The notes: generated by a model not told the origin, from the letters alone. A DNA stretch of 44,306 nt from a delta proteobacterium ML8_F1 (GCA_002029975.1 LQBE01000054.1:1-44306), one strand, 5' to 3'; shown: positions 8,084 through 20,519, counted from the stretch's first letter. Numbers and translations are program-made.

Positions 8084-9460
8084 CTACTTTCCCAAACAAA
8101 AATTGCTGAATATTTTTGAAATGACGTCTTCCTCGATGGTATCTCCGGAGATTTCCCCCAGGGCGTCATAAATATTTTTGATATCGACCTCTACAAAATC
8201 ATAGGGCAGCCCCTCGAGGACACTGGATTTCGCATCCCGGGCAAATCTCAAAGCTTTTTCTACGGCACTGATATGCCGGACATTCGAAATCAGGGGACTC
8301 TGTATCAACCCCTTCATCCGTCCCCCGTAAACCATATCGACAATTCGATCCTCCAAGGCATCAAGACCGTGTTCCCGGGTGATGGAAACCTTCAAGAGAC
8401 GGTCCTCGGGGACTTTCTCAAGAATCCTCTTTTCTTCAATAATCAGTGGCAGATCCGTTTTATTAATCAGTACCAGGGCATTTCTTTCCCTGATGAGTTC
8501 AAGAATATCCATTTCTTCTTCCGTAATGGTCTCAGCGCCGCTGAGGACCAGGATAATCAGATCGGCCCGGTTGAAATAATCCTTTGTGCGTTCCACTCCG
8601 ATTTTCTCGATGATATCCTCGGTTTCCCGGATGCCGGCGGTATCCACAATTTTCAAGGGAATTCCCCTGATATTGAGATGTTCCTCTATGATATCCCGGG
8701 TGGTCCCTGGAATATCTGTGACAATGGCTCGCGATTCCCGCAAAAGAGCATTCATCAAAGAGGATTTTCCGACATTGGGCTTGCCGACAATCACTGTCTG
8801 GAGTCCCTCTCTCAGCACCTTGCCCGTCTGGGAGTTTTCCAGAAGCCGGGTCAAATCCTGAACCACTTCATCGAGGAGCCGGTCGATTTCATGATAAGTG
8901 ATCTCGGTTATATCCTCTTCCGGATAATCAATGCCGACTTCTATTTGTGCCATGATTTCTGTGATTCGGTCCCTCAGCTGCTTCACTTTTTTCGAAAGAT
9001 AGCCCTCCAGCTGATTGAAAGCCACATCAAATCCCTGGGGTGTCTTGGCACTGACCATATCCATCACTGCCTCAGCCTGGGCCAGATCAAGCCTTCCACT
9101 GAGAAAAGCCCTCTGGGTGAATTCTCCGGGCTGGGCCATCCTTGCCCCTTCACTGAGCAGCAAAGCCAGAACCCTGTTCAAGGGTACAATTCCCCCGTGG
9201 CAGTTGATTTCCACCATATCCTCTCTGGTATAGGTTTTAGGCCCCCGCATATAGACGCCGAGGACCTCATCAATCACGGTATCCCCCTCTACAATATGAC
9301 CGTACACCATGGTTTTGGGTGGGTAATCCGTTAGCTTCCCTTTTACTTTTGGTTTAAAAACCCTATTGGCCAGATCGACGGAATCCTCTCCTGAAAGTCT
9401 GATTATTCCAATCGCCGACTCCCCTATGGGGGTTCCAATGGCCACAATGGTATCATTCAT
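8084..9460 (-). CDS. mnmE: tRNA modification GTPase MnmE
   Basis: GTPase of 458 aa (TrmE), partner of MnmG. It has an N-terminal folate-binding domain, a central helical domain, and an inserted G domain with Walker [10 protein letters not shown], the G2 segment [13 protein letters not shown] and NKTD. It ends in FCLGK, the family C-terminal motif carrying the conserved cysteine (FC(I/L)GK). The ATG at 9460 is preceded by AAAGGTGAT. A terminator hairpin lies only about 20 nt upstream of the start, between jag and mnmE, so expression from the upstream operon is probably partial. Confidence 0.97.
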   Translation of the reverse strand: MNDTIVAIGTPIGESAIGIIRLSGEDSVDLANRVFKPKVKGKLTDYPPKTMVYGHIVEGDTVIDEVLGVYMRGPKTYTREDMVEINCHGGIVPLNRVLALLLSEGARMAQPGEFTQRAFLSGRLDLAQAEAVMDMVSAKTPQGFDVAFNQLEGYLSKKVKQLRDRITEIMAQIEVGIDYPEEDITEITYHEIDRLLDEVVQDLTRLLENSQTGKVLREGLQTVIVGKPNVGKSSLMNALLRESRAIVTDIPGTTRDIIEEHLNIRGIPLKIVDTAGIRETEDIIEKIGVERTKDYFNRADLIILVLSGAETITEEEMDILELIRERNALVLINKTDLPLIIEEKRILEKVPEDRLLKVSITREHGLDALEDRIVDMVYGGRMKGLIQSPLISNVRHISAVEKALRFARDAKSSVLEGLPYDFVEVDIKNIYDALGEISGDTIEEDVISKIFSNFCLGK

Positions 9461-9476
9461 TTTTCATCACCTTTAA

Positions 9477-9504
9477 AGCGTAAAAACCCAGTATCGACTG
9501 GGTT
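9477..9504 (-). terminator. Terminator/attenuator between jag and mnmE
   Basis: AAAACCCAG (9484-9492) pairs with CTGGGTTTT (9498-9506) around a short loop. On the minus strand it is followed by TTTTTA, and only about 20 nt remain to the mnmE ATG, including its ribosome binding site. It overlaps the end of jag. Confidence 0.7.
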
Positions 9505-9509
9505 TTTTA

Positions 9510-10130
9510 CTATCTCTTGAAGAATATGATTACGCGTCGGTTGGGATCGGCCCCATCACTCTTGGTTTCAACATGGGGATTTCCCTGCAAAGTGGAGTGT
9601 ATGATTCTTCTTTCATAGGGATTCATAGGCTCCAATATGATGTCTTTCCTCAATTTTCTAGATTTCTCAGCCATTTTTTGTGCCAGCCGTTCCAATGTTT
9701 TCCTGCGCTTGTTGCGGTAGTCCTCGGTGTCGAGAATGACACGCAGGTAATCCTCACGACCACGGTTGACCACAATGCTGACAAGATACTGAAGGGAATC
9801 CAGGGTCTGACCTCTTTTCCCAATCAATAACGCCATATTCTCCCCCGAAACATCCAGGTTCAGGATGCCTTCTTCCAGGGTGGCCTCTACCGCAGCCTTG
9901 ATTCCCATCTTTTCCAGAAGACCTTCAAGAAACTCCCTGGCCTTGAGATGGGCATTTTCCTTCACAGTGATTTTAACCTTGGCTTCCTTGGTCCCGAATA
10001 TGCCGAGAATTCCCTTTGAATCCTCTTCCAGGACTTCAATCTCGATTTCATCCCGCTGCTTGTCCAGTTCAATCAAAGCCAGCTCGACAACCTCATTGAC
10101 ATTTTTTCCGGTTCTGATGTAGGTATCCAT
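9510..10130 (-). CDS. khpB: RNA-binding protein Jag/KhpB (SpoIIIJ-associated)
   Basis: RNA-binding protein of 206 aa with three family domains: an N-terminal Jag domain (about 1-50), a KH domain with IGKRGQTLDSLQYLVS (about 103-118), and an R3H domain at the C terminus with RRIIHSTLQ (about 173-181). Family members bind many transcripts and affect cell elongation and envelope synthesis. The start lies 3 nt after the yidC stop, with AAGGAT as ribosome binding site inside the end of yidC. Cotranscription with yidC is the rule in Firmicutes and is seen here. Confidence 0.94.
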   Translation of the reverse strand: MDTYIRTGKNVNEVVELALIELDKQRDEIEIEVLEEDSKGILGIFGTKEAKVKITVKENAHLKAREFLEGLLEKMGIKAAVEATLEEGILNLDVSGENMALLIGKRGQTLDSLQYLVSIVVNRGREDYLRVILDTEDYRNKRRKTLERLAQKMAEKSRKLRKDIILEPMNPYERRIIHSTLQGNPHVETKSDGADPNRRVIIFFKR

Positions 10131-10133
10131 AAT

Positions 10134-10835
10134 CTAATCCTTTTTGTAGTGATTGTTAATCACATACTGTTGGCCCATCTGGAAAATATTGCTGACAGTC
10201 CAGTAAATCAAAAGGCCCGCCGCAAAGGTCTTCCCAAACCATAATATCATAATGGGCATGGTAATGGCCATGGTCTTGGTTGTGGAATTCTGCGCTGCTC
10301 CCGTGTTCATGGTTTTCATCTGGATATAAGTTGTAGCGGAGGACACAATCGGTAGAATTCCCGGCAGTCCCGTTATCATTTCTGGTCCATTGGGCCAGAT
10401 ATTTGAAATCAGGTCCGGTTGCGAAAGATCCTTCAACCATAAAAATCCCTTGCCCAGAATTTCAGAAGCCATTTCCATGGATCCACCAAAAACGTAGATT
10501 GTCGGCTCTCTCAAAACCGTAAAGAGACCGATAAGGATTGGCAGTTGTATCAACAGGGGCAGACAACCGCTCAAGGGATTGATCTTGTAATCCTTGTAGA
10601 GTTCCATGGTTTTGATATTCAGGGTCTCTTTGTCATTTTTATACTTTTTCTGCAATTCCTTGATTTTGGGTTGAACCTCGTTCATTTTCTTCGTGGATTG
10701 GATTTGGGAAATTGACAGGGGAAACAGTACGATTTTAATCAACAGAGTCAAAATAATTATGGCGATCGCATAACTGTTTGTAAAATTGAAAATAAAACCC
10801 AGAATACTTCCCAAGGGCGTCGCTATAAAACTCAA
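10134..10835 (-). CDS. yidC: Membrane protein insertase YidC/SpoIIIJ
   Basis: YidC/Oxa1 insertase of 233 aa with about five hydrophobic segments. The first lies at residues 20-42 and the TM2-TM3 part contains the NPLSGCLPLLIQLPILIGL stretch typical of the family. It is shorter than Bacillus SpoIIIJ and shows no lipoprotein signal peptide. In TM1 the groove position usually occupied by Arg is Lys34 (LTLLIKIVLFPL). The start is TTG at 10835, with AGGAGG 8 nt upstream. It lies between yidD and jag in the standard order. The protein should insert and fold inner-membrane proteins with or without Sec. Confidence 0.94.
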   Translation of the reverse strand: MSFIATPLGSILGFIFNFTNSYAIAIIILTLLIKIVLFPLSISQIQSTKKMNEVQPKIKELQKKYKNDKETLNIKTMELYKDYKINPLSGCLPLLIQLPILIGLFTVLREPTIYVFGGSMEMASEILGKGFLWLKDLSQPDLISNIWPNGPEMITGLPGILPIVSSATTYIQMKTMNTGAAQNSTTKTMAITMPIMILWFGKTFAAGLLIYWTVSNIFQMGQQYVINNHYKKD

Positions 10836-10855
10836 ATGGCACTCCTCCTAAACTA

Positions 10856-11065
10856 TTATTCTAAAGGATCATATCCTCCCGGATGAAAGGGATGACACTT
10901 TAATATTCTTTTTGCACTCAAATAGCTCCCTTTTAAAGCACCGTATTTTTCGAGGGCCTGCAGCGAGTATTCTGAACAGGTTGGATAAAAACGACAGGTT
11001 GGAGGCTTGATCGGAGAAATAAACCTTCTGTACAATCTCACCAGGGCAACCAGAAGCTGTTTCAT
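10856..11065 (-). CDS. yidD: Membrane protein insertion efficiency factor YidD
   Basis: Small protein of 69 aa with the family core [19 protein letters not shown] and a [12 protein letters not shown] tail. Family members have an amphipathic N-terminal helix and assist YidC-dependent insertion. The ATG overlaps the rnpA stop (ATGA), so it is translationally coupled. Confidence 0.95.
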   Translation of the reverse strand: MKQLLVALVRLYRRFISPIKPPTCRFYPTCSEYSLQALEKYGALKGSYLSAKRILKCHPFHPGGYDPLE

Positions 11066-11403
11066 GATTTCACCTGCTTTTTCAAGTATCCTTTGAGCAG
11101 TTCTTCCATATTTCTGCCAATTTTGTGATAGTCGGCCTTTGCAGCCGCTACCCGTGCTACTATAACAATATCATATCCCGGGGGGATTTGCTCTTCAAAT
11201 TTTCTTAAATTTTCCTTGATCAGTCGTCTGACCCGGCTCCGGATCACACTCTTGCCGACCTTCTTGCTGACAGTCACCCCGTAATGGTTTTGTGCGGTTT
11301 TATTCCTGAGGAAGTAGATCACCAGATAACGACCCACCACTGAGTGACCCTTCTTGTAGACTCTTTTGAATTCATAATGCTTTTTAAGAGACTCCGTTTT
11401 CAT
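11062..11403 (-). CDS. rnpA: Ribonuclease P protein component
   Basis: Basic protein of 113 aa, the protein subunit of RNase P, which matures tRNA 5' ends. The [11 protein letters not shown]-terminal motif and the basic helix [12 protein letters not shown] are visible. ATG 11403 has GGAGG 5 nt upstream; a longer in-frame start at 11433 is rejected because it lies in the terminator T-tract. The gene is separated from rpmH by an attenuator-like hairpin. Confidence 0.95.
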   Translation of the reverse strand: MKTESLKKHYEFKRVYKKGHSVVGRYLVIYFLRNKTAQNHYGVTVSKKVGKSVIRSRVRRLIKENLRKFEEQIPPGYDIVIVARVAAAKADYHKIGRNMEELLKGYLKKQVKS

Positions 11404-11417
11404 ACATCCTCCAGGAT

Positions 11418-11446
11418 TATAAAAAAAGACCACTCTACGCGGTCTT
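11418..11446 (-). terminator. Attenuator hairpin between rpmH and rnpA
   Basis: On the minus strand AAGACC (11446-11441) pairs with GGTCTT (11431-11426) around a 9-nt loop and is followed by a run of seven or more T. It overlaps the rpmH stop. The rnpA GGAGG begins about 10 nt after the T-run, so it probably lowers rnpA expression relative to rpmH. Confidence 0.75.
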
Positions 11447-11579
11447 AAGCACTAAGCTTCTTTCTGCCTTTTTTTCTTCTTGTTCTCAAGATTTTTCTAC
11501 CGGACGTTGTTCTGTTTCTCTTTCTAAAACCGTGTTCTTTACTTCTTTGTCTTTTTTTCGGCTGATAAGTTCTCTTCAT
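11445..11579 (-). CDS. rpmH: 50S ribosomal protein L34
   Basis: Very basic protein of 44 aa starting [18 protein letters not shown] and ending KKGRKKLSA, which is L34 of the large ribosomal subunit. ATG 11579 has AAGGAGGTG upstream. It is the first gene of the leftward operon, adjacent to oriC, as in most bacteria. Confidence 0.97.
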   Translation of the reverse strand: MKRTYQPKKRQRSKEHGFRKRNRTTSGRKILRTRRKKGRKKLSA

Positions 11580-11661
11580 CGAAGCACACCTCCTTAAGTC
11601 GTTCCAGCTTATATAAAATTGCTTGATAATTCATCATATTTTACAAAAAGTCCGCTTAATT

Positions 11662-11690
11662 ATTATATCCACCCGCCCTTTGATTGTCAA
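11662..11690 (-). promoter_or_regulatory. Consensus sigma-A promoter of the rpmH operon
   Basis: On the minus strand TTGACA (11690-11685), a 17-bp spacer and TATAAT (11667-11662) match the sigma-A consensus at every base. The leader to rpmH is about 75 nt. The promoter sits about 30 bp from the first DnaA box of oriC. Confidence 0.92.
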
Positions 11691-11699
11691 TGATTTTAT

Positions 11700-12040
11700 C
11701 GTTTTTTTGTCTCCTGTCCTGTGGATAATTTCTTTCATTGGTGTTGTTTTTTGTGTATAATGTTGTTACTATAAAATTCTATTGTTGATAAGCTGATAAT
11801 TCAAATATTTCCTCCACATTTCAGAAAATTGTGGATAACACTGTGAATAACCCCTGTCTTATTCACAGATTTTGAGTTTTTCAAGCCTTTCGACTCTGAG
11901 GATACATCTTATCAACAATTTTGTAAACTGTTACCACTTTCAAAATCATCTATTGTTATCAACACCCCTTAACCCGTAACTGTGGATAATTCTCATACAG
12001 GATTTTTCCCACGGTTTGTGTATTATTCTGTTAGTAATTA
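11700..12040. other. oriC: oriC, rpmH-dnaA part: DnaA box cluster
   Basis: The intergenic region between rpmH and dnaA is AT-rich and carries DnaA boxes (TTATnCACA in either orientation). Minus-oriented boxes lie at 11720-11728, 11752-11760, 11830-11838, 11842-11850 and 11981-11989, and a plus-oriented TTATTCACA at 11859-11867. One-mismatch forms with TTATCAACA lie at 11783-11791 (minus), 11909-11917 and 11956-11964. The last boxes sit just before the dnaA leader, as expected for autoregulation. This is the upstream half of a bipartite Firmicutes-type origin. Confidence 0.92.
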
Positions 12041-12057
12041 TTAGGGAGGATTTTTTC

Positions 12058-13395
12058 ATGTCAGTTAAAGAAATTTGGGACAAAACCCTGGGCATCATTT
12101 CAAAAGAAATCACACCAGTCAGCTTCAACACCTGGATTAAAAATCTGGAGCCCATCACCATTGATGAGGATATTTTTGTTCTAAAAACCCCCAACACCTT
12201 CAATAAGGACATCCTTGAAACCCGTTACTATGATTTGATTGTAAATTCTCTTCATCAAACTTCGCCTGAAAAATTCACTGTCAGATTCATCACAGACCAG
12301 TACAATGACACCTCCTCCCAGAAACCCAAAAAAAGCAGAGAAAGAAACAACTACAGTGACTTTCAATCCTTTCCGCTTTTGAATCCCAAATATATTTTTG
12401 AAGAATTTGTCATAGGCAACAGCAACCGCTTTGCCCACGCCGCTTCACTGGCAGTTGCGGAATCCCCTGCAAAAGCCTACAATCCTCTCTTTATTTACGG
12501 AGGGGTGGGTCTTGGCAAGACCCACTTGATGCACGCCATCGGACATTATATTCTCGAGCACAATCCCGAATCAAAAATCCTCTATGTCTCCTCTGAAAAT
12601 TTCACCAACGACCTGATCAATTCCATCAAAGACGACAAGAATTCTGAATTCAGAAACAAATATCGCAATCTTGACGTGCTTTTAATTGACGATATCCAGT
12701 TCATTGCCGGCAAGGAAAGAACCCAGGAGGAATTTTTTCACACCTTCAATGCCCTTCATCAGTCCAATAAACAGATTATTATTTCCAGTGACAGGCCACC
12801 CAAGGAGATTAAAACCCTGGAGGACCGCCTGGTATCCAGATTTGAATGGGGACTTCTGGCGGACATCCAGGTTCCGGATTTTGAAACACGGATTGCTATT
12901 CTGAGAAAAAAAGCCGAATTGGAAGAAATGCCAATTCCCAGTGAAGTCTATGATTTTATCGCCAGAAAAATCAAATCCAATATCAGGGAGCTGGAGGGGG
13001 CCTTGACCCGGGTTGTTGCCTTTTCTTCACTGACCAACCAAACCATCAGTGTTCAACTTGCCGAGGAAGCCCTCAAAGAAATCATCAGCAACAACGGTCC
13101 TCTTAAAATAACACCTTCTCTGATCAAGGACATTGTCGCCAATGCCTACAACGTCTCCATCGAAGACCTGACTTCACCCAAGAGGATGAGAATCATTTCC
13201 CATCCCCGACAGATAGCCATGTATCTGTGTCGTGAACTGACCAGTCTTTCTCTTCCAAAAATTGGACAGGAGTTCGGCGGCAGGGACCATACCACTGTCA
13301 TGCACGCCTGTGAAAAGATTCTTCAGGATATGCATCAGAACAAGGATCTTTCCAATGAAATCAACAACCTTATCAATAAAATGAAGGCGGATTAA
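12058..13395 (+). CDS. dnaA: Chromosomal replication initiator DnaA
   Basis: DnaA of 445 aa. Domain I (about 1-80) contains the [11 protein letters not shown] segment. A short variable linker follows. The AAA+ domain has Walker A GGVGLGKT (about 148-155) and Walker B LLIDDIQF. The C-terminal DNA-binding domain has the signature [14 protein letters not shown] 12058 is chosen because GGGAGGA lies 7 nt upstream; a longer in-frame reading from 12016 lacks a site. DnaA boxes on both sides suggest autoregulation. Confidence 0.98.
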   Translation: MSVKEIWDKTLGIISKEITPVSFNTWIKNLEPITIDEDIFVLKTPNTFNKDILETRYYDLIVNSLHQTSPEKFTVRFITDQYNDTSSQKPKKSRERNNYSDFQSFPLLNPKYIFEEFVIGNSNRFAHAASLAVAESPAKAYNPLFIYGGVGLGKTHLMHAIGHYILEHNPESKILYVSSENFTNDLINSIKDDKNSEFRNKYRNLDVLLIDDIQFIAGKERTQEEFFHTFNALHQSNKQIIISSDRPPKEIKTLEDRLVSRFEWGLLADIQVPDFETRIAILRKKAELEEMPIPSEVYDFIARKIKSNIRELEGALTRVVAFSSLTNQTISVQLAEEALKEIISNNGPLKITPSLIKDIVANAYNVSIEDLTSPKRMRIISHPRQIAMYLCRELTSLSLPKIGQEFGGRDHTTVMHACEKILQDMHQNKDLSNEINNLINKMKAD

Positions 13396-13429
13396 TCCAC
13401 AGCCATTCAGTGGATTAAATCAATTTTTT
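13392..13429. terminator. Inverted repeat after dnaA: hairpin and paired degenerate DnaA boxes
   Basis: TTAATCCAC (13392-13400) and GTGGATTAA (13410-13418) form a perfect 9-bp stem with a 9-nt loop overlapping the dnaA stop; a six-T run follows 5 nt later (13424-13429). Each arm also resembles a DnaA box with one mismatch. It may act as a weak terminator, as DnaA sites, or both. Confidence 0.5.
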
Positions 13430-13439
13430 CAGGCCTGTT

Positions 13440-13590
13440 TAAAACCTCATTTCAGACAGAGGATTAATTCACAGGCTTATACAGAATTATTCAAGTTGTT
13501 TAAAGGGTTTGCCTTCCTTTTCAACAATTCCACAGGGCCTACTACTACTACTATCTAAAGTTATTTAATTTAAATATTATTATGGGGGGA
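13440..13590 (+). other. oriC: oriC, dnaA-dnaN part: unwinding region with DnaA-trios
   Basis: Degenerate DnaA boxes lie at 13465-13473 (TAATTCACA), 13477-13485 (TTATACAGA) and 13526-13534 (AATTCCACA). Directly after the last comes a GC cluster GGGCC (13535-13539) and then CTACTACTACTACTATCT (13539-13556), whose complement reads 3'-GAT repeats, the DnaA-trio pattern of the B. subtilis basal unwinding system. An AT-rich stretch follows (13557-13583). Order and spacing match that system, so this is the likely site of strand opening. Confidence 0.85.
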
Positions 13591-13595
13591 TTCAA

Positions 13596-14696
13596 GTGAA
13601 ATTTTCATGCTATCAGAATGATCTGGTTGAAGGAATCAATACCGTACAAAAAGCCGTTTCATCAAAAACCAACCTGGATATTTTAAAAGGAATTCTTATG
13701 GAAACCAAAGACGATAAAATTGTCCTGACAGGCAATGATCTCAATCTGGCGATTTCCATCGCCATTGATGCCCAGATTCTGGAAGAGGGTGCGGCAGTGC
13801 TTGATTCAAGACTGCTTGGTGATATTGTCCGCAAACTCCCGGATGCGACCATTGACTTCACCATGGAACAAAGGCAAATGGATATTCAATGCCTTCATTC
13901 AAGATTCAAGCTCATGTCCTTTGATCCGGAGGAGTTTCCCCAGCTGCCTTTGATAGAAAATCCCCAGGAGATTGATTTAAACAAGGAAGTTTTAAAGAAT
14001 ATGATCAAACAGACAATTTTTTCGGTTTCCACAGATGAAACCAGACCGATTCTTACGGGGTCTCTACTGGAAATTAATGAGGAAAGACTCACCATGGTTG
14101 CGATTGACGGCTACAGACTGGCTATGAAAAGCATTGCCAGTACAGTGAAAAAATCTTCCAAGACGGTCATTCCAGGAAAAACCCTCGGTGAACTTCTTAA
14201 AATACTCAGCGGCGGCAGCGGTGAAAGCGTGACGGTTCAGATTACAGACAAATATATTGCCTTCAATATTGAAGAGATACAGGTGGTATCTAAGATACTT
14301 GAAGGGGAATTCATTAAATACGAGCAGATTATTCCCTCGGATTTCAAAACCCAGCTCGTGGTCAATACGACGGCCCTTTTAATGGCTATTGAAAGAGCCT
14401 CTCTCATGACCCGGGAATCAAAGTCAGGCACTGTCAAGATTGCTTTTGACAGTGAATATCTTGAGGTTTCCTCCGTCAGTGATATTGGCAGTGTCAGTGA
14501 CAGGGTGAGGGTTAAAACTGAAGGGGATGTTTTCGAGATTGGATTCAATCCCAGATATCTGACGGAAGCTCTCAGAGTGATTGATTCAGAAGAAGTGATA
14601 ATAAAAATGTCGTCAAGTCTCAGTCCCTGTATCATCAAGCCGGCTGACAATGACCAGTATACCTATCTGGTGCTGCCGGTCAGAATGTCGAGTTGA
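13596..14696 (+). CDS. dnaN: DNA polymerase III beta sliding clamp
   Basis: Beta clamp of 366 aa made of three repeated clamp domains. It starts MKFSCYQNDLVEGINTVQKA and ends YLVLPVRMSS, close to the usual family C terminus (M(P/L)xR). It forms the ring that tethers replicative polymerase. The start is GTG with GGGGGA 5 nt upstream. It follows dnaA across the unwinding region, the standard order. Confidence 0.97.
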   Translation: MKFSCYQNDLVEGINTVQKAVSSKTNLDILKGILMETKDDKIVLTGNDLNLAISIAIDAQILEEGAAVLDSRLLGDIVRKLPDATIDFTMEQRQMDIQCLHSRFKLMSFDPEEFPQLPLIENPQEIDLNKEVLKNMIKQTIFSVSTDETRPILTGSLLEINEERLTMVAIDGYRLAMKSIASTVKKSSKTVIPGKTLGELLKILSGGSGESVTVQITDKYIAFNIEEIQVVSKILEGEFIKYEQIIPSDFKTQLVVNTTALLMAIERASLMTRESKSGTVKIAFDSEYLEVSSVSDIGSVSDRVRVKTEGDVFEIGFNPRYLTEALRVIDSEEVIIKMSSSLSPCIIKPADNDQYTYLVLPVRMSS

Positions 14697-14702
14697 TGAG
14701 AG

Positions 14703-14726
14703 TCCTCTTGAAAGAGAGGATTTTTT
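14703..14726 (+). terminator. Attenuator hairpin between dnaN and yaaA
   Basis: TCCTCT (14703-14708) pairs with AGAGGA (14715-14720) around a 6-nt loop, followed by six T (14721-14726). The T-run merges directly into the yaaA ribosome binding site GGAGGA. Confidence 0.65.
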
Positions 14727-14737
14727 GGAGGAATGAA

Positions 14738-14968
14738 ATGAAGGAAATAGGGATTAAAGAGGATTTTATAAAACTGGATCAATTTTTGAAATATGTGGAT
14801 ATTGCTTCAAGTGGCGGACATTCCAAATTTTTAATCAGGTCCGGATGCGTCAGGGTCAATGGACACCACATAGTCGAAAGGGGAAAAAAAATAAGGCCTG
14901 GAGATATTGTCAAAGTGACAATTGAGGATGAGGATTTCAACAGGACCTTCAGGATTGTCAAAGAGTGA
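14738..14968 (+). CDS. yaaA: S4-domain RNA-binding protein YaaA
   Basis: Small S4 domain protein of 76 aa. The core is LDQFLKYVDIASSGGHSKFL followed by RVNGHHIVERGKKIRPGDIV, the RNA-binding S4 fold. YaaA homologues sit between dnaN and recF in Firmicutes; a role in ribosome assembly has been suggested. ATG 14738 has GGAGGA 5 nt upstream, which rules out the longer in-frame start at 14693. Confidence 0.92.
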   Translation: MKEIGIKEDFIKLDQFLKYVDIASSGGHSKFLIRSGCVRVNGHHIVERGKKIRPGDIVKVTIEDEDFNRTFRIVKE

Positions 14969-14982
14969 TGGAGTGAGATGGC

Positions 14983-18011
<3,029 letters not shown>

Positions 18012-18020
18012 GTGGAAAAA

Positions 18021-20459
18021 ATGACGGAAAACAACGATAGAATCATAGAAATCAATATCAACGATGAAATGAAAAAATCCTATATCGATTATGCCATGAG
18101 CGTAATTGTATCAAGGGCCCTTCCCGATGTGAGAGACGGTCTCAAACCGGTTCACAGAAGAATTCTATACTCCATGAAGGAGCAGAATTTCACCCATGAA
18201 AAGGCCCATCGCAAATCAGCCCGTATTGTCGGTGATGTTTTAGGAAAGTACCATCCCCACGGGGACCAGTCAGTCTACAATGCCATGGTAAGAATGGCAC
18301 AGGAATTTTCCATCCGCTATGAACTCATTGACGGCCATGGCAACTTCGGCTCTATTGACGGGGACAGTGCAGCGGCCATGAGGTATACGGAGGCGAGAAT
18401 GACACGGCTGGCCTCAGAGCTGCTTCGGGATATTGACAAAGAAACCGTTCCCTTCGTTCCAAATTTTGATGACACCTTGAAGGAACCCTCGGTTCTTCCG
18501 AGTCGCTTTCCCAATCTACTTGTCAATGGCTCCAACGGTATTGCCGTTGGCATGGCGACGAGCATTCCTCCCCATAATCTCCGGGAAATCATTGATGCTC
18601 TGATTTTCATGATAGACCATGATGATGCGGATACCGAGGACCTGCTTGAGATTGTCACTGGACCCGACTTTCCCACTGGAGCCGAGTTGATTGGCATAGA
18701 AGGGGTCAGGTCTGCCTATCGAACCGGCAGAGGCAAGGCTGTCGTCAGATCAAAAACAACGATTGAAGAAATGAAAAACGGCAAACACCAGATTATTGTG
18801 ACTGAGATTCCCTATCAGGTCAATAAATCCAAAATGCTTGAGGATATTGCCAATCTGGTCCGAAACAAGAAGATTGACGGTATCACTGACCTCAGGGACG
18901 AAAGTTCACGCGAAGGCATCCGGATTGTAATTGAGCTCAGACGGGACGTCAATCCGAATGTGATGCTCAACAAGCTATACAAGAACACACAGCTTCAATC
19001 CACTTTTTCCATGATCAGTATAGCCCTGGTGAACCAGGAGCCCAAGGTTTTGACGCTGTATCAGCTCCTGGATTATTACATCAAACACCAGAAGGAAATG
19101 GAAACCAAAAAAACCATCTTTGAGTTGAACCGCGCAAAGGACAGGGCCCACATTTTGGAGGGCTATCGGATAGCGCTGGACCATATCGATGAAATCATCC
19201 GGGTAATCAAAGCCTCTGATGATGCCTCCATAGCCCAGGAAAGACTGATGAGGGAATTCAATCTTTCGGAAATCCAGTCTAAATCAATCCTTGAAATGCG
19301 GCTGCAGCGTCTTACAGGGCTTGAAAGAGACAAAATAGAAAACGAGTACAAAGAAGTCCTTGATAGAATTCGCTGGTTTCAGGAGATTCTTTCCAGTGAA
19401 AAGATTTTGATGAAAATCATCAAGGATGACCTGCTTGAAATCAAAAATAAATACGGTGACAATAGAAGAACTGAGATTTCCTTGAGTGAAGAGGATTTTG
19501 AGATGGAGGATCTCATTGAAGAAAAAGAAGTCACCATCACCATGACACAAAGAGGGTATATCAAAAGAGTGCCCCAGGAAACCTATCAGGCCCAGAATAG
19601 AGGCGGTCGTGGAAAAACAGGACTGTCCACCCGGGATGAGGATATTGTGGTGAATATTTTCAACACTTCCACCCATTCAGATATTCTTTATTTCACCAAT
19701 TTCGGCCGGGTCTACAAAAAAAAGGCCTACAAGATTCCGGAAAGCACGCGGACTGCCAGGGGACTGGCCATTGTCAATCTCCTTGAACTCAATCCGGGGG
19801 AATATGTGACGGCAGTAAAGCCGGTAAAGGTTTTTGATGACAGATTCATTGTCCTGGTTACAAAAAAAGGCATTATTAAGCGACTGGCCCTCAAAACCCT
19901 GGACACCTCGAGAAAATCAGGAATATATGCCATTAATTTCAGGAATCCCGAGGATGAACTTATTGCTGTCCGCCTCACATCCGGACAGGATGAAATTCTG
20001 ATTGCCTCCAGGAAAGGGAAAGCGATTCGCTTCAGTGAAGACCAGGTCCGCTTGATGGGACGAACGGCCTATGGTGTTGTGGGAATCAATCTTGAGGATG
20101 AAGACGAAGTTATTGCCATGGTTCTGATTCGCAAGGATGAGAGTCTGCTGGCCGTTACTGAAAAAGGATATGGGAAACGCACCGCCGTTACAGAATACAG
20201 ATCTCAGATCCGGGGTGGCAAGGGAATATTGACCTACAATATCAGTGAAAAAACCGGGGATATTGTTGATGTCCTGTCCACCAAGGAAAGGGATGAAATT
20301 CTTGTGATCAATTCCGAGGGGATTGTCATTCGACTGAGGACGGATGAAATATCACTGATTGGCAGGAATACCTCCGGAGTGATTCTAATGAGGACAACTG
20401 AAAACACCAAGGTGGTTTCCATTACCAAGACAGCGGCTTCTGTGGAGGATTCTCTGTGA
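18021..20459 (+). CDS. gyrA: DNA gyrase subunit A
   Basis: GyrA of 812 aa. The breakage-reunion domain has catalytic Tyr122 in MRYTEARM, and the C-terminal beta-pinwheel has a GyrA box (QNRGGRG, first basic residue replaced by Asn). ATG 18021 is chosen because TAGGTGG lies 5 nt upstream; this numbering matches E. coli. In the quinolone-resistance segment the sequence reads [17 protein letters not shown], so position 83 is Gln and 87 is Asn instead of the common Ser/Thr and Asp/Glu. The codons are CAG at 18267 and AAT at 18279. A terminator follows. Confidence 0.97.
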   Translation: MTENNDRIIEININDEMKKSYIDYAMSVIVSRALPDVRDGLKPVHRRILYSMKEQNFTHEKAHRKSARIVGDVLGKYHPHGDQSVYNAMVRMAQEFSIRYELIDGHGNFGSIDGDSAAAMRYTEARMTRLASELLRDIDKETVPFVPNFDDTLKEPSVLPSRFPNLLVNGSNGIAVGMATSIPPHNLREIIDALIFMIDHDDADTEDLLEIVTGPDFPTGAELIGIEGVRSAYRTGRGKAVVRSKTTIEEMKNGKHQIIVTEIPYQVNKSKMLEDIANLVRNKKIDGITDLRDESSREGIRIVIELRRDVNPNVMLNKLYKNTQLQSTFSMISIALVNQEPKVLTLYQLLDYYIKHQKEMETKKTIFELNRAKDRAHILEGYRIALDHIDEIIRVIKASDDASIAQERLMREFNLSEIQSKSILEMRLQRLTGLERDKIENEYKEVLDRIRWFQEILSSEKILMKIIKDDLLEIKNKYGDNRRTEISLSEEDFEMEDLIEEKEVTITMTQRGYIKRVPQETYQAQNRGGRGKTGLSTRDEDIVVNIFNTSTHSDILYFTNFGRVYKKKAYKIPESTRTARGLAIVNLLELNPGEYVTAVKPVKVFDDRFIVLVTKKGIIKRLALKTLDTSRKSGIYAINFRNPEDELIAVRLTSGQDEILIASRKGKAIRFSEDQVRLMGRTAYGVVGINLEDEDEVIAMVLIRKDESLLAVTEKGYGKRTAVTEYRSQIRGGKGILTYNISEKTGDIVDVLSTKERDEILVINSEGIVIRLRTDEISLIGRNTSGVILMRTTENTKVVSITKTAASVEDSL

Positions 20460-20476
20460 TGTGACGGTTGTCACTT

Positions 20477-20519
20477 AAATAACTTGAATCAATTCATAAG
20501 GATTCAAGTTATTTTGCTG
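20477..20519 (+). terminator. Terminator after gyrA
   Basis: A 14-bp perfect AT-rich stem (20477-20490 with 20501-20514) and a 10-nt loop, followed by a short T-rich tail. A smaller inverted repeat GTGAC/GTCAC (20461-20474) precedes it. Confidence 0.7.

Noticed and set aside
8273-9334. 353-aa plus-strand ORF opposite mnmE
   Set aside because: Antisense shadow of a highly conserved gene; composition is not protein-like and no start signal is seen.
13396-13595. A small gene between dnaA and dnaN
   Set aside because: No start with ribosome binding site; the sequence is explained by origin elements.
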